Origin: Marinobacter sp. ANT_B65
Lineage (GTDB): Bacteria; Pseudomonadota; Gammaproteobacteria; Pseudomonadales; Oleiphilaceae
Assembly (NCBI RefSeq): GCF_002407605.1
Contig: NZ_NXGV01000005.1
Location: 1 to 64,000, forward strand
Length of the DNA stretch: 64,000 nucleotides
Direction of reading: 5' to 3'
The notes under the pieces were generated by a model. The model did not search any database and was not told the origin of the DNA. It was given only the letters and a program-made list of their open reading frames with translations. Below, one piece after another: positions 54,532 to 63,267 of the stretch (position 1 is its first letter; each line of letters opens with the position of its first letter). The translations under genes were made by a program, and so were the position numbers.

Positions 54532-55023
54532 TCAGGGTTTGCGGTGCTCTACTCGCTCCACACATCCGTCTTTGAAATAGACATAGGTCAGTTCATAGAG
54601 GGCACCGTAATAGCGAGTCTGATAAATCCACACTTCCCGGGGCGCGCCGTAGGTTTCTGGCGGGTTGCCAAATGCTTTGCGGACATGCTCCCGGGTCATG
54701 CCTTTGACTACTTGTTCCCGGATCAGATACCGGCGCAGATCCGTAGAGTTGATAAAACGACAGGTCCCGGATTCTGATTCTTTTCGGGACGCCCCGGGAT
54801 TGTTTTCTTTAGCTCCTGATTCAGGAGTTTCAGGGGGTGGCAGGTTCAGGTTGAAACTTCCACCTATATGGTTTTCCCTGATCTGAATGGGCTCTGCATT
54901 CTCGCCACAGGGCGTGTCGGCATACATAGTGTTGCCCATTACGTCTTTACAGCGGAATACCTGAGCCTGAGCTGGAGTGGCAAGTGTGAGCAGAAAGGCC
55001 AGACTGGCCAGTAATCTGAGCAT
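54532..55023 (-). CDS. Secreted DUF4124-like protein
   Basis: A signal peptide (residues 1-20, ending AQA) is followed by a DUF4124-type start (VFRCKDVMGNTMYADTPCGENA), a Pro-rich linker and a C-terminal segment (~100-163) with GMTREHVRKAFGNPPE, resembling the BamE/SmpA-like fold. The protein is periplasmic by prediction; function unknown. It lies downstream of the OmpA-type porin gene, beyond a terminator. Confidence 0.82.
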   Translation of the reverse strand: MLRLLASLAFLLTLATPAQAQVFRCKDVMGNTMYADTPCGENAEPIQIRENHIGGSFNLNLPPPETPESGAKENNPGASRKESESGTCRFINSTDLRRYLIREQVVKGMTREHVRKAFGNPPETYGAPREVWIYQTRYYGALYELTYVYFKDGCVERVEHRKP

Positions 55024-55054
55024 GAAACACTCCTCTCATCAAAACAAAGCCGCC

Positions 55055-55083
55055 AAAAAGAAAGGCGCCCGAGGGCGCCTTTC
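55055..55083 (-). terminator. Terminator of the OmpA-type porin gene
   Basis: AAAGGCGCC (55061-55069) pairs with GGCGCCTTT (55074-55082); on the minus strand the stem is followed by a TTTCTTTTT tail. It lies 37 bp after the stop of the porin gene. Confidence 0.85.
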
Positions 55084-55119
55084 CTGACTTCACTTACTTC
55101 TTTGTGCGCTCAGGCCGTA

Positions 55120-56325
55120 TTAACGAATAACCTGAATGCGGGCTTCAACGCGGCGGTTTTCTGCACGGCCAGCAGCCGTATCGTTAGAGGCAACAGGCTC
55201 ATTTTCACCATAGCCTTTTGCGCTCACTTTTGCAGGGTCGACACCGAGCGCATCAGTCAGGCGTTTTGCTACTGCTTCAGCACGACGTTGTGACAGGAGC
55301 TCGTTGTAGCTTGCTTCGCCCCGGTTGTCAGCATGGCCGGCGATTTCCACAACAGTGCCCGGGTTTGCCTTGAGGGCATCTGCAACACGGCGGATTTCCG
55401 CATCGTAGGCGTTGCTGATCACGGAACTGTTAGTCGGGAACTGAACCTCAATGGTAAAGGTATCGATGGTTTCGGTGATGCCTTCACAACCGGTTTCATC
55501 TACTTTTGCGCCAGCAGCAGTATCCGGGCAAAGATCCTGACTGTTGACGACGCCGTCATTGTCGCTGTCGAGTTCGCAGCCGTGGCTGTTAACTTCTGCG
55601 CCGCGCGGGGTGTCAGGGCATGTATCGCGTACATCGGCTACGCCATCGCGATCTGCATCCGGCTCACAGCCAGTGCTGTCCACCGATGCGCCAGCAGGAG
55701 TGCCAGGGCATTGATCACGGGAATCGGGTACACCGTCATTGTCGGTGTCTGTCGGAGCCATGGGTGCTGCACTTCCAGCCGTACGGTTGAATGCAAAGCT
55801 GATTCCCAGAGAAACCTGGGTATCAAAGGTGCTTTCGTCGATGCCGTGGAATTCGCGCAAGTCACCACGCAGGGAGATCGCGTCGCTTATGTTGTAGCGC
55901 ACACCGGTACCCAGGTTAACGCGTGTTTCGTCGTGGTTGGTCCCGGCGGTACGGACACCGCTGGCATCGTTTACGCCAAAGTCAGCATGGCCGGCTCCCA
56001 GAGAAACGTACGGGTTCCAGGCTTCATCCTGAGGAGCGAAGTAATAAGTGCCATCTACGCGGAGTTCTTCAAAGTCTGATGAGCCGGAGACGTATTTGCG
56101 GTCTGCATCGGCCCGGGAATACATTGCCTCAATGGCCCAGTTTGGCCTGAACCGGTATTCCAGACCGAAGCCAAACGTGCCCGTTTCACTCAGATCACGG
56201 TCGTCGTCAAAAAGCTGATAGGCGGCGAAGGGATTGATATAAACCGTTTCTGTGCGTTCAGCCAGAGCTGGAGCCGCAAAAGTACTGGCGATGGCAACCA
56301 TCGCGATCGGACGCATAATGTTCAT
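55120..56325 (-). CDS. OmpA family porin with TSP3 repeats (OprF-like)
   Basis: A signal peptide (residues 1-22) precedes an eight-strand barrel (~25-185), three thrombospondin type 3 calcium-binding repeats (~195-300; DTDNDGVPDSRDQCPGT, DADRDGVADVRDTCPDT, DSDNDGVVNSQDLCPDT) and a C-terminal OmpA peptidoglycan-binding domain (IAGHADNRGEASYNELLSQRRA). It tethers the outer membrane to the cell wall. The layout matches OprF-type proteins. It is monocistronic, with 175 bp between it and the helicase gene end. Confidence 0.93.
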   Translation of the reverse strand: MNIMRPIAMVAIASTFAAPALAERTETVYINPFAAYQLFDDDRDLSETGTFGFGLEYRFRPNWAIEAMYSRADADRKYVSGSSDFEELRVDGTYYFAPQDEAWNPYVSLGAGHADFGVNDASGVRTAGTNHDETRVNLGTGVRYNISDAISLRGDLREFHGIDESTFDTQVSLGISFAFNRTAGSAAPMAPTDTDNDGVPDSRDQCPGTPAGASVDSTGCEPDADRDGVADVRDTCPDTPRGAEVNSHGCELDSDNDGVVNSQDLCPDTAAGAKVDETGCEGITETIDTFTIEVQFPTNSSVISNAYDAEIRRVADALKANPGTVVEIAGHADNRGEASYNELLSQRRAEAVAKRLTDALGVDPAKVSAKGYGENEPVASNDTAAGRAENRRVEARIQVIR

Positions 56326-56500
56326 GCAGAACCTCCTGTTCGATTATCGTTGTAAAACTGCTGCTGTATCGTTTAAGTGGCCTAAATGCACACTGCGCGC
56401 AAAGTAAACGAAAGAGTCACAGAAAATAAAGAATCGATGAGCAATGTTACATTGGGAATTATACGTGCCCATCTCTTTGTTTGCCCAACTTTACTTGGAT

Positions 56501-58807
56501 TTATGTGGATGGAACGCTGAAATAGAGGTGGGCGCTTTTTTTGCTGAAATTCATTTTTTCGCCACTGGCAAAATGAACCTCGAAAGAACTTTCATCTTCT
56601 GCGACCACTGTGCCCACGCCGAAAATAGCGTGATTGAGGCGCGGCTGATGCCACAAGGGTGATGTGGTGCTGGTGTTTACCTGAACTTCGCCCTCCAGGG
56701 TAATACCTTCCTGTGTCGCGTAGCGTGCACTTACGGGTGTCAGCGGCGCGCCAAGAGCCACTGATGTGCTGCTGTCCGGCGACCGTTCATCCAGCCACCG
56801 CCCGAACTCGTCGGCCAGTTCAAAACAGCATTCTTCGATAAAACGACTGGGGCCCTGATCGCCATCCAGGTGAGGCTGTTTGCTTACCGGCCTGGTGATC
56901 AGATGCAGCGTCTGCCGGGTGCGCGTCATGGCGACGTACAACAAACGCCGCTCGCTTTCCAGGGTTGCGCGGGCATCATCCTGGGATCGAGGGCTGTGAG
57001 GCAGATATTTTTCCTGCAACCCCGGAATGATCACTCTTGCCCATTCCAGCCCCTTCGTGCGGTGAATGGTAGAGAGCAGAACGCCTCCGACGCCTGGTTG
57101 CTTTGCGTCGGCCTGCTGCCGCAGTGCCCTGAGGTGAGCGAGGGTGCTGCCTGCGTCAACATCGAGGCTTTTCAGGTACTCGCGAAACCCGTGAATTGTA
57201 TCAATCCGTTCCTCGGCACTGTCATAAGTCAGAGCCAGGCTGCGAATACCTTCATAGAGGTCGGTGTGTTCTGCGTAAACTGTAATCAGCCCTGCTACCG
57301 GGCCGGAATAGCCTCGCAACTGCTCCAGAACCTCACCCAGCTTGCGCAGTTTGCGGGCCGCCATGGGCGCCAGTGCACCAAAATCCAGTGCCAGCAGATG
57401 TTTGTGCCAGTCGTTGGCGAATCCGGCAAGGAATCGCGCCAGCTGTTCCAGTTCTGGCTCCTTGAGGCCAACGTGAGGAAAACGCAGGAGCTGTCGTGCC
57501 AGTTCCAGCCGGTTGTCCTCCGCGTGCTTTTCCAGTTGCCCTGTAACCACTGTCAGCAGCGCAGTGATGGCCTGTACTTCACGGCTGAACAGAGCGCCTT
57601 TGCCTGCATCAATCCGATAGGGAATCTGCCGGGCCAGCAGCTTCAGTTCTATGGGTACACTCTGGCTCCAGACCCGGAACAGGATTGCCGTATCCTCCGC
57701 AGGGCCTGCGGCTTTCTCCAGAGACGTACCTTTTGCTTCGGGGCTCAGGATCTGCAATATGGTATCTGCATCATTCTCGGTTCGGTGCAGGGTAATTTCT
57801 GTCGCCGGCGTCGAAGGATGTGAGTGACATAATACGTCCTTGCGCCCCGTATTGTGGCAGATCAGATGGTTGGCCAGTAAAGCTACACGGTGGCCATAAC
57901 GGAAGGTGTAACTGAGTGTCTGCTCCAGTGGGCTTTCATACTCATCGCTGAAACGTTTGAGAATGAACTCGGGCTTGGCACCCCGGAATTCGTAAATAGT
58001 CTGATCCGGGTCTCCCACCACTGTTACCCGGGCCCGGTCGCCCGCAACATAGCGCAGGAGCAGATGCTGAATTTCGTTGGTGTCCTGATACTCATCCACC
58101 AGGATCAGATCCATCTTGTTGCCCACCAGTCGCTGCAGGGGCTGGTTCTGATGAATTGCCATTACCGGTTCATATAGCATGTCCGCAAAACTGATCCGGC
58201 TTTGTCCTTTACGCCATTGCTCAAAGCTGTGAAACAGGTCTATGAGGTAGCGATGCTTCTCCGAGTAACCCAGCTCCTCAAACACAATCTCTGGGGGAGA
58301 CAGAGTGGTTTTTACCAGATCAATGAACCCAGTTGCCGCCTCCACAAAATCTTTCTTGTTTCGTCGAATTTCGTCTGCCAGATCTTCCGGCGCCAGCCGT
58401 CGTGTCAGCAGCCAGACCTGAAAGCTTATCTCCTGCTCTGTCAGGATCTTTTCGGAGAAGCCTGGCAGGTAGCCCTCACGGACAAAGCGCTTGTACAGCC
58501 GCAGCCCCATGGCGTGATAGGTGCGAATCTCCGGCAACGCCAGACCGCTCTGGTGGCATGTCTCCTGCAGTTTTCGTTCGAAATCCATCCGGGCGCTGCG
58601 GTTGAACATAAGTACCAGTATTCGGCTGGGGTCATGGCCCTGTTGCAGCAGATAGCGGATACGCCAGGCAAGTGTGGACGTTTTGCCACTACCGGCTACT
58701 GCCGTGATCACCGAATGTTCGTAGCCAGCGGTAATAATTGCCCGCTGTTCGTCGGTGAGAAAGTCGGGCAGATCGAGAGCGGGGGATCCGGGGGTTTTGT
58801 TTGGCAT
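56501..58807 (-). CDS. UvrD/Rep-family superfamily I helicase
   Basis: A 3'-5' helicase with Q-motif region, Walker A AVAGSGKTST (~residue 38), motif II VDEYQDTN, motif III GDPDQTIYEFRGA, motif V LLSTIHRTKGLEW and motif VI YVAMTRTRQ. It differs from true UvrD and Rep in its C-terminus, which ends in a small beta module (FGVGTVVAEDESSFEVHF) like that of UvrD/PcrA tails. The specific repair role is not identifiable. ATG 58807 is preferred to a TTG seven codons upstream; neither has a clear binding site. Confidence 0.9.
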   Translation of the reverse strand: MPNKTPGSPALDLPDFLTDEQRAIITAGYEHSVITAVAGSGKTSTLAWRIRYLLQQGHDPSRILVLMFNRSARMDFERKLQETCHQSGLALPEIRTYHAMGLRLYKRFVREGYLPGFSEKILTEQEISFQVWLLTRRLAPEDLADEIRRNKKDFVEAATGFIDLVKTTLSPPEIVFEELGYSEKHRYLIDLFHSFEQWRKGQSRISFADMLYEPVMAIHQNQPLQRLVGNKMDLILVDEYQDTNEIQHLLLRYVAGDRARVTVVGDPDQTIYEFRGAKPEFILKRFSDEYESPLEQTLSYTFRYGHRVALLANHLICHNTGRKDVLCHSHPSTPATEITLHRTENDADTILQILSPEAKGTSLEKAAGPAEDTAILFRVWSQSVPIELKLLARQIPYRIDAGKGALFSREVQAITALLTVVTGQLEKHAEDNRLELARQLLRFPHVGLKEPELEQLARFLAGFANDWHKHLLALDFGALAPMAARKLRKLGEVLEQLRGYSGPVAGLITVYAEHTDLYEGIRSLALTYDSAEERIDTIHGFREYLKSLDVDAGSTLAHLRALRQQADAKQPGVGGVLLSTIHRTKGLEWARVIIPGLQEKYLPHSPRSQDDARATLESERRLLYVAMTRTRQTLHLITRPVSKQPHLDGDQGPSRFIEECCFELADEFGRWLDERSPDSSTSVALGAPLTPVSARYATQEGITLEGEVQVNTSTTSPLWHQPRLNHAIFGVGTVVAEDESSFEVHFASGEKMNFSKKSAHLYFSVPST

Positions 58808-58899
58808 AGGTGCTATTGTACGGGCCAACTGGAAGCGGGGGTACCTGTCCCGTTAACATGAATGATTAACATATCGAATCCACCTCAAGAGATGGAGAT

Positions 58900-59004
58900 C
58901 AACAAGGCAGAGTCTTATCCAGAATCGTGCGGAGCCATGGATGACGGATCCGAGCGTACAGGGATGTATTCACAGCGTATTTTGGAAAAGACTCTGCCTT
59001 GTTG
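58900..59004 (+). repeat. Dispersed ~65-bp repeat element, copy B, enclosed in inverted repeat
   Basis: A perfect 17-bp inverted repeat (left arm CAACAAGGCAGAGTCTT at 58900-58916, right arm at 58988-59004) encloses a core matching copy A (35834-35917, opposite orientation). Arms of A and B are unrelated in sequence, while the core is about 87% identical. It lies between the divergent helicase and DUF2237 genes, in the expected leader of the latter. Confidence 0.85.
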
Positions 59005-59026
59005 CCAGCTCCCGAAGCCAGAGAAA

Positions 59027-59410
59027 ATGACTATGCAGACTGAAGAATCAATTAATGTCCTGGGTGAAAAACTGGAATCCTGCAGCACCGATCCGGAAAC
59101 AGGCTTTTATCGTGATGGCTGCTGCAACACCGGCCCGGATGATCATGGGTCGCACACTGTCTGTGTCGTAGTGACGGATGAGTTTCTGGAATTCTCCAGG
59201 GCTCGTGGCAACGATCTGAGCACTCCTGTGCCTGATTTTGGATTTCCGGGTTTAAAGGCCGGGGACAGCTGGTGCCTTTGTGCTGCGCGCTGGCATGAAG
59301 CCTTTGAAGCGGGCTGTGCACCCAGAGTAAGGCTGCGCGCTACCCATCGGGCCGCACTGGAACATTGTGCTCTGGATAACCTGAAACGCCACGGTGTAGA
59401 TCTTAGCTGA
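59027..59410 (+). CDS. DUF2237 family protein
   Basis: A 127-residue soluble protein with the family's start NVLGEKLESCSTDPETGFYRDGCCNTGPDD and the segment GLKAGDSWCLCAARWHEA; seven cysteines are present. No function is known. The frame is open further upstream to 58862, but that part is the translated repeat element, so ATG 59027 (or 59033) is chosen. The stop overlaps the tmcA start (TGATG). Confidence 0.88.
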   Translation: MTMQTEESINVLGEKLESCSTDPETGFYRDGCCNTGPDDHGSHTVCVVVTDEFLEFSRARGNDLSTPVPDFGFPGLKAGDSWCLCAARWHEAFEAGCAPRVRLRATHRAALEHCALDNLKRHGVDLS

Positions 59411-61566
59411 TGAGTTCAGGAATCCTGGCTTCTGAGCCTGATACTGCTGACTGGCGCTCATTACAGGCTGGCCTTGCGGCCCGGGGCGAACGCCGGCTGG
59501 TGTTGCTGGAAGGAGCGCGTGATCTCTCCATACAGTGGCTGAAGGCACTGATGCCGTCTCTTGAACTGGACGGGGGCCTGTGGGTTGGCGTGGCAGCCGA
59601 TGCACCAGACGACCGCCTGACCGCAATTGAACCCGTAAAAGCACGACAATGGCTTGGCCGGGAAACGTCGCTGGTCGCATGGGATGGCTGGCAGGGTAAT
59701 CCTCCGGATGCTTTTGCGGCTCTGGCCGGTACGCTTAAAGCAGGCGGATTGTTGTTCTGGCTGATGCCTGAGCTGGAGAATTGGGGGAGTTTTCCCGACC
59801 CGGATTATGGGAGAACCAGCCTGGATCACGGTCAGGTTCACCCTTTTGCCGGACGCATGGCCAGAATTCTGGAGGCGGATTCTTCGGTGATCCGGGTGAA
59901 CCCCGGTGTGCCTGCCGCGACGGCTCTTCCAAAACTGTCCATACCGGCATCTGAGTTTGAGGTTGCCACGACATCCGATCAACAGGATCTGATCCGGAAA
60001 CTGGTGGCGTTTGGGTTGGGACGCCGGCGCAGGCCGCTGGTGGTAACCGCTGACCGGGGCCGGGGTAAATCCGCAGCGCTGGGAATGGCCGCAGCGCAAC
60101 TGCTGCAACAGGGGCGGCGGCAGGTTCTGGTGACTGCCCCGTCCATTGAGAATGTTAATGCCCTGTTCCATCACGCCCGGGAAACCCTTGGCGCCGAGGT
60201 AACCGATGCCAGTGACGACTGGCTGGAAACTGTATCCGGCGCAAGGCTACGTTTTCTCTCCGTCCGGGATCTGTTGCGGGAGAAACCGGAAGCTGAAGTG
60301 GTTATGGTCGACGAAGCTGCAGCTGTTCCGGTGTCTCTGCTGAAACGTGTTCTTATGGGCTGGCCCCGGGTGGCTTTTGCGTCCACGGTTCATGGGTACG
60401 AGGGTGCTGGGCGCGGGTTTGCCATTCGTTTTCGTCAGATTCTTGATCAAGCCACGCCGCAGTGGCAGTCACAAACGCTTTCCCGGCCGGTGCGCTGGGC
60501 CCGGGGGGACCTGCTGGAGCCTCTGATATCCAGCTTGTTTCTGCTTAGTGCCGATCATAACCCGGGTGATGTTCCGGAAGCTGCGGCTGGTGACGTGGTC
60601 ATCGAGCCCTGGTCGCCTGCCCGGGCTTCCGGGGCGGAGCTTGCTGATGCATTTGGCCTTTTGGTGGATGCTCACTACCGGACCACGCCTGCAGACCTTC
60701 GGCAATGGATGGACGATCCCGCCGCCAGAAGCTGGCGAGCCCTTGTTCACGGAAAAACAGTGGGTGTGCTCTGGGGCGCCGTGGAAGGCGGGTTGAGCAG
60801 AGATCTGGCAGAGCAGGTGGCAAGTGGAAAGCGCCGGGTGCGCGGGCATCTTCTGCCCCAGTCTCTGGCCAGCCACAGCGGGTTCCCGGAGGCGGCAAGC
60901 CAGCGTGGATTGCGAACTATCCGTATAGCCGTCACCGCAGGAGCAAGACGTCTGGGTATCGGGCGCAGTCTGGTTGCTGCCGCAACTGCTGGTGCAGCAG
61001 AGGAAGGGCTGGATTATACCGGCACCAGTTTTGGGGGCAGTTCTGATCTGTACGCTTTCTGGGGCTCTTGTGGTCTGGAACTTGCGCGCATTGGGTTGCA
61101 GCGCGAGGTCACCAGCGGAGAGTATCCGGTGCAGATGGTTCATGCCCTGAATGCTGAAGGAGCAGTTTTGCTTGAGCAGGTGCGGGCGCGGCTGGCTCGC
61201 CACTGGCTGGTACTCGTGCCTCTGAACTGGAAGCATCTGGATCCCGGACTGCTGGCAGATATGACATCCGGACTGCCACCGACGTGCAGGCCGGATGCAG
61301 CGGATATCCGGGATTTGCAGCACTACGGTAATGGCTATCGGGGTTTCCGGCTGATGGTTCCGGTGCTGCGGGATTTGAGCCTGGTCCGCGGGGTTATGAG
61401 CTGGATGAGGGGGCATGCAGAGGCGCACCTGTGGTGCCGGGCCGTGCTGCAGGGGTGGAGCTGGCCAGAGCTGCAGGAAGAGGGGCTGTGCTCTGGTCAG
61501 CGTGATGGCGAGGACCGTTTGCGCGGCCTGGTTCGGGAACTCCTGAAAAGCTGGCAGGAGGTGTGA
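59410..61566 (+). CDS. tmcA: tRNA(Met) cytidine acetyltransferase TmcA
   Basis: TmcA makes N4-acetylcytidine at the wobble base of elongator tRNA-Met, using ATP and acetyl-CoA. An N-terminal DUF1726 domain (~1-170) precedes an RNA-helicase-like ATPase (Walker A TADRGRGKSAALG near residue 213, Walker B VDEAAAVP) and a GNAT acetyltransferase region (~400-560; RRLGIGRSLVAAA). The length (718) fits. It is coupled to the DUF2237 gene and convergent with the hydrolase gene. Confidence 0.95.
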   Translation: MSSGILASEPDTADWRSLQAGLAARGERRLVLLEGARDLSIQWLKALMPSLELDGGLWVGVAADAPDDRLTAIEPVKARQWLGRETSLVAWDGWQGNPPDAFAALAGTLKAGGLLFWLMPELENWGSFPDPDYGRTSLDHGQVHPFAGRMARILEADSSVIRVNPGVPAATALPKLSIPASEFEVATTSDQQDLIRKLVAFGLGRRRRPLVVTADRGRGKSAALGMAAAQLLQQGRRQVLVTAPSIENVNALFHHARETLGAEVTDASDDWLETVSGARLRFLSVRDLLREKPEAEVVMVDEAAAVPVSLLKRVLMGWPRVAFASTVHGYEGAGRGFAIRFRQILDQATPQWQSQTLSRPVRWARGDLLEPLISSLFLLSADHNPGDVPEAAAGDVVIEPWSPARASGAELADAFGLLVDAHYRTTPADLRQWMDDPAARSWRALVHGKTVGVLWGAVEGGLSRDLAEQVASGKRRVRGHLLPQSLASHSGFPEAASQRGLRTIRIAVTAGARRLGIGRSLVAAATAGAAEEGLDYTGTSFGGSSDLYAFWGSCGLELARIGLQREVTSGEYPVQMVHALNAEGAVLLEQVRARLARHWLVLVPLNWKHLDPGLLADMTSGLPPTCRPDAADIRDLQHYGNGYRGFRLMVPVLRDLSLVRGVMSWMRGHAEAHLWCRAVLQGWSWPELQEEGLCSGQRDGEDRLRGLVRELLKSWQEV

Positions 61567-61572
61567 CCCGCT

Positions 61573-62676
61573 TCATTCCAGCTGCATGGGATCTGTCTGA
61601 TCATTCCATACGGGCAGAAAGTGGGCATCAATAACCGCGTCGGGTACGTCTTCGATGCGAGAGAAAGACCATTGCGGGTTCTGATCGCGATCAATCAGCC
61701 TGGCCCGGATGCCTTCAGTCAGGTCCGGCCGGCGCAGGCACTCCCAAACCATTGCCAGTTCCATTCTGAATACATCTTTCAGTGACATCTGCTGGGCCTT
61801 CCAGAGCTGATTCCAGATCAGCCATGCTGATACCGGACAGCCTCCCTTCAGTGTTTTCATGCTGGCCTGCCACCAGTCACTGTCTATGCGGGCTGTCAGC
61901 AGCTGATCGACGATCCGGGGTAAGCTGGAGCCGGCACACAGCTTTGCAATATCCCGTTCGTGCAGCTCCAGTTGGCTGGCGGGCAATGCCCGGTAATCCT
62001 CGAGCTCATGTTGGTTCAGTATGCTGAACAGGCGGCTGTCATCAGCCTCTTTGTGCCCACTCCAGTGCTCCTCCTGTAACCGCGACAGCAGGCCTTGCTG
62101 GTCGCTGGCCGGGAGTGCCATATCAGCCAGCCCCACTCTTAGCGCATCCGAAATATTCAGGCGACAGCCTGTCAGGCCCATGAATAATCCCAGGCGCCCG
62201 GGCAGGCGATTAAGAAACCAGCTTGAGCCTACGTCGGGGAAAAGGCCTATGGTGATTTCCGGCATTGCCAGAGTTGCGTCAGGCGTGAGCAGCCGGTACC
62301 GGCAGGCAGAAAAAAGGCCCAGGCCACCTCCCATGATAATTCCGTGTCCGATACCGACAACAGGCTTGGGAAATCTGTGCAGGGTATAGTCCAGTGCATA
62401 TTCATGGCGAAAAACACTGAATGCCGCTTCGGGATTTGCCGAACCCGTTAATGACTGATACAGGTCCCGGATATCGCCGCCTGCGCAGAAGCCTTTTTCT
62501 CCAGCACCCCGAATAACGACGATGCAGATGCGTTCGTCGGAGGCCCAGCGCTCCAGGCTGTCGCTGATAACGACAATCATCTCCTGGGTGAGGGCGTTCA
62601 CTGTGGCGGGGGAATTCAGAGTCAGCAAGCCTATATGGCCTTGGCGACAGGGGATTTCCTGGACCTCTACGGACAT
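61573..62676 (-). CDS. Enoyl-CoA hydratase/isomerase family, 3-hydroxyisobutyryl-CoA hydrolase-like
   Basis: A crotonase-fold protein with oxyanion-hole segments AGEKGFCAGGDIRDLY and GHGIIMGGGLGLFSACRYRL, and the HIBYL-CoA hydrolase hallmark EITIGLFPDVGSSWFLNRLPG with the catalytic glutamate and aspartate. The length (367) and C-terminal extension also fit that enzyme, which frees 3-hydroxyisobutyrate in valine catabolism. No other valine-pathway gene is adjacent, although a 3-hydroxyisobutyrate-dehydrogenase-like gene occurs at 15610. Confidence 0.9.
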   Translation of the reverse strand: MSVEVQEIPCRQGHIGLLTLNSPATVNALTQEMIVVISDSLERWASDERICIVVIRGAGEKGFCAGGDIRDLYQSLTGSANPEAAFSVFRHEYALDYTLHRFPKPVVGIGHGIIMGGGLGLFSACRYRLLTPDATLAMPEITIGLFPDVGSSWFLNRLPGRLGLFMGLTGCRLNISDALRVGLADMALPASDQQGLLSRLQEEHWSGHKEADDSRLFSILNQHELEDYRALPASQLELHERDIAKLCAGSSLPRIVDQLLTARIDSDWWQASMKTLKGGCPVSAWLIWNQLWKAQQMSLKDVFRMELAMVWECLRRPDLTEGIRARLIDRDQNPQWSFSRIEDVPDAVIDAHFLPVWNDQTDPMQLE

Positions 62677-62891
62677 TAAAGGTGTCTCCGGGCTGTAAAA
62701 TAATCTCTGATTCGGATTTTATACGTAATGTCTCTTTAACTGGGTGGAAGTTATAGAGGACGAACGTCGAAACAATCGCATTGATCTATAGCATTTGCGC
62801 GACTGCAAGGCTGTGCTATAAGTTTCAGCCAGTTATTGTCCGGTTCAGAATACCGGTTTGGAAAACTTAAAACGATGATGAGAGGCCAATT

Positions 62892-63230
62892 ATGATGAAA
62901 CTTAAACACTATGCCATTGCCGGGCTTTTTGCTCTTGGCGCAGCAGTTCCTGCAGTATCTTCTGCCGCAGGTGATGCGGCAGCGGGTAAGGCAAAAGCTG
63001 CAGTCTGTGCAGCTTGCCATGGTCAGAACGGAGTTGCTCAGATCCCGATGTACCCGAATCTGGCGGGTCAGCACGAGCAGTATCTGGTCTCATCCCTCAA
63101 GGCTTACCGGGACAAGCAGCGTAATGGCGGCATGTCAGCCATTATGCAGGGCCAGGCCGCAGCACTGAGCGATGCCGATATCGACAATCTGGCGGCTTAT
63201 TTTTCAAGCCTGCCAGCCGGCGGCAAGTAA
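62892..63230 (+). CDS. Monohaem cytochrome c (c553/c4-like)
   Basis: A signal peptide (cleaved near SSA-AGD) precedes an 85-residue class I cytochrome c with one haem site CAACH (His distal ligand) and methionine ligand probably in [16 protein letters not shown]. It acts as a periplasmic electron carrier. It resembles one half of cytochrome c4. GAGG lies before the two ATGs; the first is used. Monocistronic. Confidence 0.93.
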   Translation: MMKLKHYAIAGLFALGAAVPAVSSAAGDAAAGKAKAAVCAACHGQNGVAQIPMYPNLAGQHEQYLVSSLKAYRDKQRNGGMSAIMQGQAAALSDADIDNLAAYFSSLPAGGK

Positions 63231-63243
63231 GCAATCTGTATCA

Positions 63244-63267
63244 GCACAGCAGCTCAGGCTGCTGTGC
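63244..63267. terminator. Hairpin at the convergent end of the cytochrome and ppnN genes
   Basis: GCACAGCAGC (63244-63253) pairs perfectly with GCTGCTGTGC (63258-63267) around TCAG. The ppnN stop codon lies in the loop region. No T-run follows, so function as a terminator is plausible but not certain. Confidence 0.45.

Noticed and set aside
56870..57823. 317-codon plus-strand frame inside the helicase gene
   Set aside because: Antisense to helicase motifs that are all intact; the predicted product is rich in Cys and Gln with no recognisable domain.
58862..59026. N-terminal extension of DUF2237
   Set aside because: The extra 55 codons are the translated repeat element and its palindrome arms; family similarity begins after 59027.
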